Shown here: one piece after another, positions 1 to 6,687 of the stretch
Layout of the letters: the number at the start of each line of letters is the position of its first letter
Position numbering within the stretch: position 1 is the first letter of the stretch
NCBI GenBank assembly: GCA_025454095.1
Contig: JALOPC010000079.1
Span: 1-8,263 of the forward strand
Direction of reading: 5' to 3'
DNA from: Syntrophales bacterium
GTDB taxonomy: Bacteria; Desulfobacterota; Syntrophia; Syntrophales; UBA2192
Length of the DNA: 8,263 bases
Position numbers and translations under genes: made by a program
Notes under the pieces: model-generated
Databases searched by the model: none
Seen by the model: only the letters and a program-made list of their open reading frames with translations
Told to the model about the DNA's origin: nothing

Positions 1-638
1 ACGAGCCTCCCCGTCTCGAGAACGTACCCCCGGTCCGAAACCTTGAGCGAATGCTTCACGTTCTGTTCGACGAGCAGCACCGTAATGCCCTGCTTCTTGA
101 TGTCCTCGACAATCTTGAAGACGGTCTGCACCATGACCGGAGAGAGCCCCAGGGATGGCTCGTCGAGCATCAGCAGCTCCGGTTTCGCCATGAGCCCGCG
201 CCCGATCGCGCACATCTGCTGCTCCCCTCCGCTGAGAGAGCCCGCGAGCTGTTTTTCCCGCTCCTTCAGCTTGGGGAGCATGCCGAAGACCATCTCCAGG
301 GTGTCCTTCCGCTGCTTGCGGGCATGGGGGGTGTAGGCCCCCAGCTCCAGATTTTCCAGGACGGTCATTTCGGGGAAGAGCTTCCGGCCTTCGGGCACCT
401 GGACGACGCCTAGGTCGACGATCTTGTTCGGCGCCATGTTGCTGATGACCTGGCCCCGGTATTCGATGCTCCCGTGGCGGCACGGGTTGATTCCCGAAAT
501 CGCGTTGATGGTCGTGGATTTCCCCGCGGCGTTCGAGCCGACCAGGGAGATGATCTCCCCTTGTTCGATGTCCAGGGAGACCTGTTGCAGGACCTGAACG
601 TCCCCGTAGAATACGTCAATGTTCTTGATGCTAAGCAA
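1..638 (-). CDS. livF: LivF-type ABC transporter ATPase (3' end outside window)
   Basis: This is the second ATPase of a branched-chain amino acid (HAAT family) ABC importer. It works at the cytoplasmic face with LivG to drive LivH/LivM. 212 codons are visible, starting MLSIKNIDVFYGD and stopping at the window edge within ...GYVLETGRL. The family is about 235 residues, so roughly the last 20-25 are missing. Walker A is GSNAAGKST (residues 34-42), the Q-loop glutamine is Q80 (VQVPEGR), the signature is LSGGEQ (135-140), and Walker B is LLMLDEPS with D159/E160. The switch position reads VEQN (Q192) instead of His, which I recall as normal for LivF. The start is TTG at 638: the frame has a stop at 669-671 and no ATG or GTG between. 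GGAGG lies 9 nt upstream. The gene overlaps livG by 8 nt, which suggests translational coupling. Family identification is very secure; the transported substrate is not known. Confidence 0.95.
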   Translation of the reverse strand, partial: MLSIKNIDVFYGDVQVLQQVSLDIEQGEIISLVGSNAAGKSTTINAISGINPCRHGSIEYRGQVISNMAPNKIVDLGVVQVPEGRKLFPEMTVLENLELGAYTPHARKQRKDTLEMVFGMLPKLKEREKQLAGSLSGGEQQMCAIGRGLMAKPELLMLDEPSLGLSPVMVQTVFKIVEDIKKQGITVLLVEQNVKHSLKVSDRGYVLETGRL

Positions 639-1356
639 TGGCGGCTTCCTCCCCGAGATAGGCTTCGATCACCTTGGGATTCCGGGCGATTTCTTCCGGC
701 GTCCCTTCCGAGATCTTCTCCCCGTGATGAAGAACGACGACCCGGTCGGACAGGGTCATGATGACCTTCATGATGTGCTCGATCACGAAAATGGTCACGC
801 CGTTTTCGCGGATCTTGGCAATGACGACGAGAAGCTCGTTGACCTCCGTCGGCGTGAGTCCCGCCATGACCTCGTCGAGCAGCAGCAGGCGGGGGTTCGT
901 GGCAAGGGCCTTGGCAAGTTCCAGCCGCTTGCGGTCCCCGATCGTCAGCTGACGCCCCAGGTATTCCTTCTTTTTTGACAGGGCCACGAAGTCCAGGACC
1001 TCATGGGCTTTTTCCGTTGCGTCGGATTTGCAGTTGCAGCAGCAAAACGATGCGGCGAGCACGTTGTCCAGGACGGTCATGCTGGGAAAGGGCTTTACCT
1101 TCTGAAAGGTCCGCCCGATCCCCAGCTTGCAGATCCTGTGGGGGTGGCAGATGCGGCCGATCTCCCGGTTCTCGAAGACCACGGTCCCGCCGGAAAGGGG
1201 CATGGAACCGGTGATCAGGTTGAACACGGTCGTCTTGCCGGCCCCGTTGGGACCGATGAGACCCAGGATTTCACCCTTGCGGATATGGAAGTCCACGTTT
1301 TTGACCGCCGCGAGACCCCCGAAATTCTTTGTCAAACCGGTGACGTTCAGGATCAC
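631..1356 (-). CDS. livG: LivG-type ABC transporter ATPase
   Basis: First ATPase of the HAAT importer, 241 residues (LivG is usually about 240-260). Walker A is GPNGAGKTT (35-43), the Q-loop is Q85 (GRTFQ), Walker B is LLLLDE with D161/E162, and the H-loop is H194 (VIEH). Two things are odd. The ABC signature is LTIGDRKR (137-144) rather than an LSGGQ-like form such as LSYGQQRR. A cysteine cluster, CCCNC, sits at 105-109 in the helical subdomain just before the signature region. The start is GTG at 1356-1354 with a very strong Shine-Dalgarno, AGGAGGT, at 1363-1369, 6 nt away. The start overlaps the livM stop (GTGA, 4 nt), a classic coupled pair. It should pair with LivF as a heterodimeric ATPase. 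Identity is sure; whether the degenerate signature weakens one ATP site is inference. Confidence 0.95.
   Translation of the reverse strand: MILNVTGLTKNFGGLAAVKNVDFHIRKGEILGLIGPNGAGKTTVFNLITGSMPLSGGTVVFENREIGRICHPHRICKLGIGRTFQKVKPFPSMTVLDNVLAASFCCCNCKSDATEKAHEVLDFVALSKKKEYLGRQLTIGDRKRLELAKALATNPRLLLLDEVMAGLTPTEVNELLVVIAKIRENGVTIFVIEHIMKVIMTLSDRVVVLHHGEKISEGTPEEIARNPKVIEAYLGEEAAIA
648..652 (-). promoter_or_regulatory. Shine-Dalgarno of livF (decides a TTG start)
   Basis: GGAGG on the minus strand lies 9 nt before TTG at 638-636, inside the last codons of livG. No ATG or GTG occurs in the livF frame before the upstream stop, so this site supports the TTG start. Confidence 0.7.
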
Positions 1357-2381
1357 GGCTTCACCTCCTGTCCTTTCGAGATTTCAGCGTTGACCAGACG
1401 CCCCTTCCCGACCCTGGCCTTGACCATGCGGAGCTTCTCGTTGAACCAGACCACGATCCCCTCGGGCATCACCAGGACAACGGCGATCAGGATGACCCCG
1501 TAGATGGCCAGATGCAGCCCGGAGTAGGACCCGCCGAGCCAGGCTCTCAGGAATTCGCTCAGCGGCGTCAGGATGAAGGCGCCCACGATCGGCCCGGCCA
1601 CCGTGCCGAGGCCGCCGATGATGCTCATCAGGGCGAACTGCGTGGAAAGGTCCGCCGAAAAGACGGTCTTCGGCTCGATGAAGAGCACGTACTGGGCGTA
1701 GAAGACCCCTGCGATGCCGGCAAAGAAGGCGCTGATCATGACGGCGTAGAGCTTGTACCGCGTCGTGTCGATCCCGATGGCCTTCGCCGCCTCTTCATCC
1801 TCCCGCAGGGAGATCAGGTAGTAGCCCATCTTCGAGTGGGAGATCCGGTGCGTGATCACGATGACGACGAGCATGAGAAACAGCGCCATGTAGTAGTAAT
1901 AGATCTTTTCGCGGAAGATCAGGTTCCAGAGCCCCGGCTTGAACGGGATGAGCAGGCCGACGGCCCCGCCCGTCAGGTCGCGGAAGTAGCTCGAGAGCAG
2001 GTAGATGACTTCCCCGAAGGCGATCGTGGAAAGCGTAAAAAAGGGCCCCCGGAGACGGAAGCAGGGGTAGCTGATCGCCGCTGCGACCACCGTGGACAGG
2101 ACCCCCCCGCAGATGAGGCCGATGCAGGGACTGATGCCCAGCTTCAGAAAAAGGACCGTCGAGGTATAGGCGCCGATGCCGAAGAACGCGGCGTGGCCGA
2201 GAGAGATCTGCCCGGCAAACCCCCCGATGATGTTCCACGAAGCCGTGAGGGCCGCCCAGAAGAAGATCATGATGAGGTTATGGAGGTAGAAGTTGTTCGT
2301 CACGACCAGGGGAAGGAAGAGGAGAACGACGGTGAACAACAGGAATGCGATCACTGTGTGGTTTTTCGTGTCGATGATCAT
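1353..2381 (-). CDS. livM: LivM-type permease
   Basis: Inner-membrane permease subunit of the HAAT importer, 342 residues. The N-terminus is hydrophobic from about residue 10, with many membrane segments throughout. Family motifs in order are GQISLGHAAFFGIGAY (57-72), the cytoplasmic EAA-like coupling segment around residues 186-205 (GYYLISLREDEEAAKAIGID) that contacts the ATPases, IIGGLGTVAGPIVGA (254-268), and MPEGI (305-309). A basic, soluble tail of about 25 residues follows. The start is ATG at 2381-2379, 15 nt after the livH stop. GGGAG overlaps that stop region about 11 nt upstream, a moderate ribosome site. The gene overlaps livG by 4 nt. It forms the channel with LivH. Substrate range in this family includes branched-chain amino acids, amides, urea and aromatic or aliphatic acids, so the name reflects the family rather than a proven substrate. 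Confidence 0.95.
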   Translation of the reverse strand: MIIDTKNHTVIAFLLFTVVLLFLPLVVTNNFYLHNLIMIFFWAALTASWNIIGGFAGQISLGHAAFFGIGAYTSTVLFLKLGISPCIGLICGGVLSTVVAAAISYPCFRLRGPFFTLSTIAFGEVIYLLSSYFRDLTGGAVGLLIPFKPGLWNLIFREKIYYYYMALFLMLVVIVITHRISHSKMGYYLISLREDEEAAKAIGIDTTRYKLYAVMISAFFAGIAGVFYAQYVLFIEPKTVFSADLSTQFALMSIIGGLGTVAGPIVGAFILTPLSEFLRAWLGGSYSGLHLAIYGVILIAVVLVMPEGIVVWFNEKLRMVKARVGKGRLVNAEISKGQEVKP

Positions 2382-2396
2382 TCGTTTCCGAGCTCC

Positions 2397-3263
2397 CTAT
2401 GATTCACGGATTCCGAAGAGGCCGTTGGGTTTGAAGAGCAGCACCAGGATGAAGAGGATGAAATAGATGGCCTCCTTCAGCGTCGAATCCACGTAGACGC
2501 CGCTGACGGACTCGACCAGGCCGATCAGCAGGCCCCCCAGAAAGGCCCCCTTCATGTTTCCCATCCCGCCGAGAACGACCACGACGAAAGAGGTGATCCC
2601 GAAATAGGTCCCGACGGAGGGAAAGACGTAGTACACCGGGAGCAGCAGGCAGCCGGCAAACCCGAGGCAGGCGGCGCCCAGCCCGAACGCGATCAGGTAC
2701 ATCCGGTTGACATCGATGCCCATCAGGAGCGCGGCTTCGCGGTTCTGCGAGACGGAGCGAAGCGCCTTGCCGGTGAACGAATGCTTCAGGTAGTAGAAAA
2801 AGCCGATGCTGACGAGCATGGCGAGAACGAACGTCGCCAGTCGCGGAAAGCTGAACACGACCGGCCCGAGTTCGAAGTTGATGCTCTGGTAGGGCGTCAG
2901 AATGGTCCGGTAATCGGCCTTCCACAGAAAGAGGGCCATGTTCTGCAGGACGAGCCCGACGCCCACGGTTGCGAAAATCTGCATGACATCCGGCGCCTTC
3001 AGGATCGGGTTGATCACGACTTTCTGCGTCGCAACCCCCAGGACGAACATCGCCGGCACGACCAGGACGACAGAGAGGTAGGGGTCCATGTTGAGCAGGG
3101 ACACGGACCAGAAGGCCAGGTACATGGCGATCATCAGGAATTCGCCGTGGGCGAAATTGATGACCTTGACGATGCCGAAGATGAGCGTCAAGCCGATGCT
3201 GATCAGGGAGTAGATTCCGCCCAGCAGAATCCCGGAGACGATGATTTGCAGGAACTGGTTCAA
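2397..3263 (-). CDS. livH: LivH-type permease
   Basis: The other inner-membrane permease subunit, 288 residues (typical length). It is highly hydrophobic, with about eight membrane segments. Motifs seen are NFAHGE (36-41), an EAA-like loop GKALRSVSQNREAALLMGI (165-183), GGMGNMKGA (232-240) and the C-terminal KPNGLFG (278-284), all characteristic of LivH. The start is TTG at 3263-3261 (MNQFLQ). A stop codon sits in frame at 3272-3270, so no earlier start exists, and the next in-frame Met is inside the first conserved motifs. AAGGAG lies 9 nt upstream. It is separated from livK by 106 nt containing a strong hairpin, and from livM by 15 nt. An overlapping minus-strand frame covering the same bases is an arginine/proline-rich shadow and is not a gene. 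Confidence 0.95.
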   Translation of the reverse strand: MNQFLQIIVSGILLGGIYSLISIGLTLIFGIVKVINFAHGEFLMIAMYLAFWSVSLLNMDPYLSVVLVVPAMFVLGVATQKVVINPILKAPDVMQIFATVGVGLVLQNMALFLWKADYRTILTPYQSINFELGPVVFSFPRLATFVLAMLVSIGFFYYLKHSFTGKALRSVSQNREAALLMGIDVNRMYLIAFGLGAACLGFAGCLLLPVYYVFPSVGTYFGITSFVVVVLGGMGNMKGAFLGGLLIGLVESVSGVYVDSTLKEAIYFILFILVLLFKPNGLFGIRES

Positions 3264-3272
3264 ACGCCTTCA

Positions 3273-3278
3273 CTCCTT
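3273..3278 (-). promoter_or_regulatory. Shine-Dalgarno of livH (decides a TTG start)
   Basis: AAGGAG lies 9 nt before the TTG at 3263-3261. With an in-frame TGA at 3272-3270 this fixes the livH start. The site lies on the downstream side of the hairpin at 3298-3338, so it stays accessible when the hairpin forms. Confidence 0.7.
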
Positions 3279-3297
3279 TCCGCGTTGCCGTCCCGCG

Positions 3298-3338
3298 GTC
3301 GCCGCCGCGCCGGGCCGGTCACGGCCCCGGGCGGCGAC
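3298..3338 (-). promoter_or_regulatory. GC-rich intercistronic hairpin between livK and livH
   Basis: On the plus strand the arms are GTCGCCGCC (3298-3306) and GGCGGCGAC (3330-3338), a 9-bp outer stem. An inner 6-bp stem, GGGCCG (3312-3317) with CGGCCC (3322-3327), has loop GTCA. Small asymmetric internal loops separate the two stems. It starts 31 nt after the livK stop and ends 19 nt before the livH ribosome site. No T-run follows on the minus strand, so it is not a classic intrinsic terminator. The position suits an mRNA-stabilising or partial read-through structure that would keep the binding protein more abundant than the permeases; that role is inference. Confidence 0.6.
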
Positions 3339-3369
3339 GATCGCGAAACCTTCGTTTACGACGGTCGGA

Positions 3370-4632
3370 CTATTTGGTCTTCCACGGTTTCTGGGGCAGC
3401 AGGATGTTCGTGGTCGCCGCGTACTGCTCCGGCCACACCGTGATCTGCCTGTTGTTCTGCCACTGGGAAACCAGCGGGAATGCCGCCGTGTTCTGCCCCG
3501 CATTGGGGGCGTCGGAACCGGCGAATTTCGCGCCGTAACCGGCGGCGGTCTGGCCCGCCGGGATGTCGATCTGCAGGGCGCCCTTCCGGATGGCCTCCGG
3601 GTCCATGCCGCCGCCGCCCTTCTCGATGGCCTCGAACAGGAGCAGCGAGCCCTGATAGGCAACCAGGGAATGCGCCGATTTCGGTTCGCTGCCGTAGGTG
3701 TCCTTGTAGAGCTTGTTGAATTCGTCGATGCCCTTCGCCTGCTTGGGGTTCAGGTCGATCTGGGGATAGTCGACGTTGAAGATCCCGTTGACGTCATCCC
3801 CCATGGAATCGGCAAAGTCACGCAGCGCGTAGCCGCCGCCCTGACCGATGTAGGCCTTCACGCCCGTCAGGCCGAGTTCCTTGGCTTGGCGGAAGAACAG
3901 GATGGTGTCCGTGATGTACGAGGTTTGAATGACGACATCGGGCTTCACTTCCTTGAGTTTGAGCACGATGGCGGAGAGGTCGTTGGTCTTCGCGCTGTAC
4001 CGGAGACGGATGGCGATCTTCATGCCCTGCGCCTCGGCTTCCTTCTCCGCGTAGTCCCCGCAGGTCGACCCGTACATCGAATCCTCCCCGATGACGGCGA
4101 TTTTCATATCCTTGGGCTGGATGTTGATCTTGGGGGCGATCGCCTTGGCGAACCGCACGCCGTAGATGCCGTAGCTCGATGCGGTGGGAACCGTGCGGAA
4201 CAGGAACTTGTAGCCGCGGCTGGTGATGGGGTCGGAAATGCCGCCGACTTCCCAATACACGACGCCGTTGCGCTCCGCCGCCTCGCTGGCGGCAAAGGAG
4301 AGGGAGCTCGAATAGGTCCCGACAATCGCCTTCAGGTTCTCCTTGCTGATCAGCCGGTCGGCCTCGGAGACGGCGGCCGTTGCGTCGGGCGCGTCAGCCT
4401 TGACGAGTTCGATCTTCTTGCCGCCGATGCCGCCGGCGGCGTTCTTCGCCTTCACGGCCAGTTCGAGGCCCCGGTAGTTTTCCGTCCCCAGGGCTGCGAG
4501 GTTCCCGCTGAAGGGAAAGAGGGCGCCGATCTTTATCACATCCTTTGCCTCCTGCTTGGACCCGCCGGAACAGCCGGCCAGCAGGCACGCCATGACTGCA
4601 AATGCCAGGATCACAGAAATTGACTTTTTCAA
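3370..4632 (-). CDS. livK: LivK-type periplasmic substrate-binding lipoprotein
   Basis: Extracytoplasmic binding protein of the importer (Peripla_BP_6 / COG0683 type), 420 residues, slightly longer than E. coli LivK. The N-terminus is a lipoprotein signal: MKKSISV, a hydrophobic core, then LLAGC with the lipidated Cys at residue 21, followed by a Ser/Gly/Lys-rich linker. The mature fold starts DVIKIGALFPFSGNLAALG (31-49), the usual first strand and loop of the family. The TYSSS stretch (106-110) is where ligand-carboxylate-binding residues usually lie. EDSMYGS (183-189) matches the family's second-lobe entry motif. The start is TTG at 4632-4630 with GGAGGT 8 nt upstream; a stop at 4665-4663 precedes it without any ATG. 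It is the first gene of the liv set, 279 nt after the dehydratase gene on the same strand. The ligand is not deducible; amino acids, amides and aromatic or aliphatic acids are all possible. Confidence 0.94.
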   Translation of the reverse strand: MKKSISVILAFAVMACLLAGCSGGSKQEAKDVIKIGALFPFSGNLAALGTENYRGLELAVKAKNAAGGIGGKKIELVKADAPDATAAVSEADRLISKENLKAIVGTYSSSLSFAASEAAERNGVVYWEVGGISDPITSRGYKFLFRTVPTASSYGIYGVRFAKAIAPKINIQPKDMKIAVIGEDSMYGSTCGDYAEKEAEAQGMKIAIRLRYSAKTNDLSAIVLKLKEVKPDVVIQTSYITDTILFFRQAKELGLTGVKAYIGQGGGYALRDFADSMGDDVNGIFNVDYPQIDLNPKQAKGIDEFNKLYKDTYGSEPKSAHSLVAYQGSLLLFEAIEKGGGGMDPEAIRKGALQIDIPAGQTAAGYGAKFAGSDAPNAGQNTAAFPLVSQWQNNRQITVWPEQYAATTNILLPQKPWKTK

Positions 4633-4640
4633 TGTCTCAG

Positions 4641-4646
4641 ACCTCC
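4641..4646 (-). promoter_or_regulatory. Shine-Dalgarno of livK (decides a TTG start)
   Basis: GGAGGT lies 8 nt before TTG (4632-4630). The codons that follow (KKSISV, then a hydrophobic core) give a proper lipoprotein signal, so the TTG start is well supported. Confidence 0.75.
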
Positions 4647-4803
4647 AGGTGAGTATTTCTTGTTATTCCCTACTCGACCGCGCCTGCCCGTCGGCGGCTC
4701 GCGGCGTTTCTAGACTGACGTCATCGCATGCTGGGCCTGAGAAATCGGCCCTGTTTCCTGTCCGTGTTTGCCTGACGAAGCCCCTCGGGGAGCTCCCGCC
4801 TGG

Positions 4804-4834
4804 AGGGGGCGGATGACCGCGTCCTCCGCCCCCT
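4804..4834 (-). terminator. Terminator-like hairpin after the dehydratase gene
   Basis: AGGGGGCGGA (4804-4813) pairs with TCCGCCCCCT (4825-4834), a perfect 10-bp GC-rich stem with an 11-nt loop. It begins about 78 nt after the dehydratase stop. No T-run follows in either direction, so strong intrinsic termination is doubtful. It may attenuate read-through into livK or protect the upstream mRNA 3' end. Confidence 0.35.
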
Positions 4835-4911
4835 GCGGACGAAGCCGAAACCCGTTCTGGCAAAGAGGCTGTCAGTGACTTTGCCGCCCCGGGCCGTTAC
4901 GATTCGCTCGC

Positions 4912-6384
4912 CTAGTACCAGCCGTACTTTCCCCTGAAGAGCCCCTTCGTGCACGCCTCGCAGGGGATGCCGGCCAGCTTCTTGGCGATGTTCTTCGAGT
5001 GCTCGATGTCATGGTCCCGGTAGATGGCGACCTTCTCGATGACCGGGGAACCTCCGCCGTGCAGGGCATCGATGAGCTTGTGGCCCCCCCAGGTCGAGGT
5101 CATCATGTCCTGGAACAGCCGAAAGGCCCGGTGCTGGTCCTCGGCGGCTATCTTCGGATTGCGCATGATGTACTTCTCCAGATATTTGCCGATCTTTTCG
5201 TCGTAGAAGTCCTCCTCGCTGGGCAGCGTGGCTGCCAGGCCGCCCGCAATGGCGGCCAGGGATTCATACTCCGAGTAAATCGACTCGCCCGCAAGCATCC
5301 GGCCGGCGTTGACGTAGTTGGAGTCGGGCACGTAGGTGCCGGAGTCCGCCCGGGTGGCGTTGATCGCTGCGGCAATCCCGGCAGCGTAGATGAGATCCAC
5401 GATCTGGATCATCTCGGCCAGCTTGTGCCGCACGTGGCCGGCGGTGTCGATCCCGTTGTACTCGGCGGCCAGGGCTGTGGCGCCGGTGACGACCTCGGAA
5501 AGCGCCGCCTTGCAGCCCGTGTAGCTGTGGCGGTGGAACAGGGCGAAGTAGAGGGCTGCCTTCCCGGCCTGTTCCGTCTCGCCGCACAGAAAGACGCGTT
5601 CCCACGGAACGAAGACATGATCGAAGATGGTCAGCGAATGCGAAAAACCGATGTGGGCATGCGGCGCGTCGAGCTTCTTGCGCTGCGGGGGGTGAAAGGC
5701 CGCATTGATCAGGGTGATGCCCTCTGCATCCGCGGGAATGGCGAACGCCACGGCCCAGTCCTTCTCGTCGGACATCATGTTGCGCGTCGGCAGGGCGATG
5801 ATCTCGTCGGCGTAGACCGAAGCCGAGTTGTGGGCCTTGGCCCCGTTGACGATGATCCCGTCGGCCCGCTTCTCCACCACGCGCAGGTAGAGATCCGGGT
5901 CCTGCTGTTTGCCCGGCCGCCAGGGACGGTTGCCCTTGGCGTCCGTCTGGGCGCAAACCAGGCAGAGGTCCTCGGCCTGCACCTTCTTCAGGTAGTTAAG
6001 GAACCGCTTGTTGTACTCCGTGCCGTGCTTCTGATCGGCGTCATACGTGGCGATCGAGAGCGCATTGAGGCCGTCGATGCCCATGCAGCGCTGGATGCAG
6101 CCGCCCACTTCCTGCGCGTAGATCCGGGTCATTTTCTGCTTGTTCAGAAGATCCTCGACGCTCTGGTGGATGTGGGTGAAGCGGTTGACCTTCTCACCCG
6201 TGAGGTGGGATGAGACCGTGCCGATCCCCCCGAACTCCGGGTCTGTCGCAAAATCATAGGTCGTGGCCATCACGTTGATGCCGCCCAGGATGGTCCGGTC
6301 GAAACGGTCGATGTACCGGCCCTGCTGGTAGACGTTCGGCCTGAGCTTCTTCAGGCGCTCCCGGTATTTCTCGCCAGAAATCAT
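4912..6384 (-). CDS. abfD: 4-hydroxybutyryl-CoA dehydratase-family enzyme (AbfD/HpaB superfamily)
   Basis: 490 residues, the same length as AbfD of Clostridium aminobutyricum. That enzyme uses FAD and a [4Fe-4S] cluster to dehydrate 4-hydroxybutyryl-CoA to crotonyl-CoA by a ketyl-radical route and also isomerises vinylacetyl-CoA. The four cluster ligands are all present: C96 and C100 (CIQRC), and H284 and C291 in HRHSYTGCK. They match C99, C103, H292 and C299, which sets this apart from HpaB hydroxylases. Also kept are Q98 (Q101), Y288 (Y296) and K292 (K300). By my alignment from memory, T190 becomes S187, E257 becomes H249 and E455 becomes D439. Extra CxxC pairs occur at 141-144 and 475-478, the latter in an added C-terminal tail. 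The start is ATG with AAAGGAG 8 nt upstream; an in-frame TAG at 6390-6388 excludes an earlier one. Soluble, cytoplasmic, probably oxygen-sensitive. Family is secure; the exact substrate is uncertain. Confidence 0.88.
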   Translation of the reverse strand: MISGEKYRERLKKLRPNVYQQGRYIDRFDRTILGGINVMATTYDFATDPEFGGIGTVSSHLTGEKVNRFTHIHQSVEDLLNKQKMTRIYAQEVGGCIQRCMGIDGLNALSIATYDADQKHGTEYNKRFLNYLKKVQAEDLCLVCAQTDAKGNRPWRPGKQQDPDLYLRVVEKRADGIIVNGAKAHNSASVYADEIIALPTRNMMSDEKDWAVAFAIPADAEGITLINAAFHPPQRKKLDAPHAHIGFSHSLTIFDHVFVPWERVFLCGETEQAGKAALYFALFHRHSYTGCKAALSEVVTGATALAAEYNGIDTAGHVRHKLAEMIQIVDLIYAAGIAAAINATRADSGTYVPDSNYVNAGRMLAGESIYSEYESLAAIAGGLAATLPSEEDFYDEKIGKYLEKYIMRNPKIAAEDQHRAFRLFQDMMTSTWGGHKLIDALHGGGSPVIEKVAIYRDHDIEHSKNIAKKLAGIPCEACTKGLFRGKYGWY

Positions 6385-6392
6385 TCCCTAAT

Positions 6393-6399
6393 CTCCTTT
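6393..6399 (-). promoter_or_regulatory. Shine-Dalgarno of the dehydratase gene
   Basis: AAAGGAG on the minus strand, 8 nt before the ATG at 6384-6382. The in-frame TAG at 6390-6388 lies between this site and the start, so the start is unambiguous. Confidence 0.75.
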
Positions 6400-6636
6400 C
6401 CCGATCTGTTGGGTCATTCTTCTTGCGCGGCACGGTCATGCCGGGCGCTGCACGCCCGTCTCCGATGGATGAAGGCCGGGTCCCAGGACGGCAACGAACC
6501 GCTATCCGGCCCCGATGGCTTGCCCTCGGCCTCTTTCAAGAATAACCGGATGGTATCTCGGAGATGGATTTGAAATGGGCATGGCACACGCAAGCAATTC
6601 AGTCGCCAAGATTGTCTACAATAATGCCGGCAATAA

Positions 6637-6652
6637 AGCAAGCACAATGCCA
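6637..6652 (-). promoter_or_regulatory. Sigma-54 (RpoN) -24/-12 promoter for the dehydratase gene
   Basis: Minus strand TGGCATTGTGCTTGCT. Against the consensus TGGCACGRNNNTTGCW only two defined bases differ (C to T and G to T after TGGCA). The invariant GG and GC are separated by exactly 10 nt. The predicted transcription start is about 6626, giving a leader of about 240 nt before the dehydratase ATG. No other gene lies between. An inverted repeat CCAGG-N5-CCTGG (6650-6664) overlaps the -24 element and could bind a regulator. Confidence 0.7.
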
Positions 6653-6687
6653 GGCTTTCCCTGGATTCAAACTCCTGAAATTACTCA

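Larger units (their letters stand above)
4633..4911. other. Spacer between dehydratase gene and livK
   Basis: This 279-nt non-coding stretch holds the hairpin at 4804-4834, an 8-bp palindrome TGACGTCA (4716-4723), and a short inverted repeat GGGCC-N9-GGCCC (4733-4751) that could be an operator. I found no convincing -10/-35 or -24/-12 promoter for livK on the minus strand. The liv genes may therefore be read partly from the dehydratase promoter, or from a promoter I cannot recognise. Confidence 0.5.

Noticed and set aside
1512..2402. 296-codon plus-strand open frame opposite livM
   Set aside because: Highly charged, low-complexity antisense of a membrane protein gene; no family resemblance.
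3241..4623. 460-codon plus-strand open frame opposite livK
   Set aside because: It is antisense to a clear binding-protein gene and has no recognisable motif; GC-rich DNA lengthens the opposite frame by chance.
4999..6213. 404-codon plus-strand open frame opposite the dehydratase gene
   Set aside because: Shadow of a conserved enzyme gene; composition rich in V, G, D and R without domain motifs.
6585..6600. Possible plus-strand sigma-54 site TGGCACACGCAAGCA
   Set aside because: The GG to GC distance is one base short of the required 10 nt and TTGC is missing; the minus-strand site at 6637-6652 is far better.
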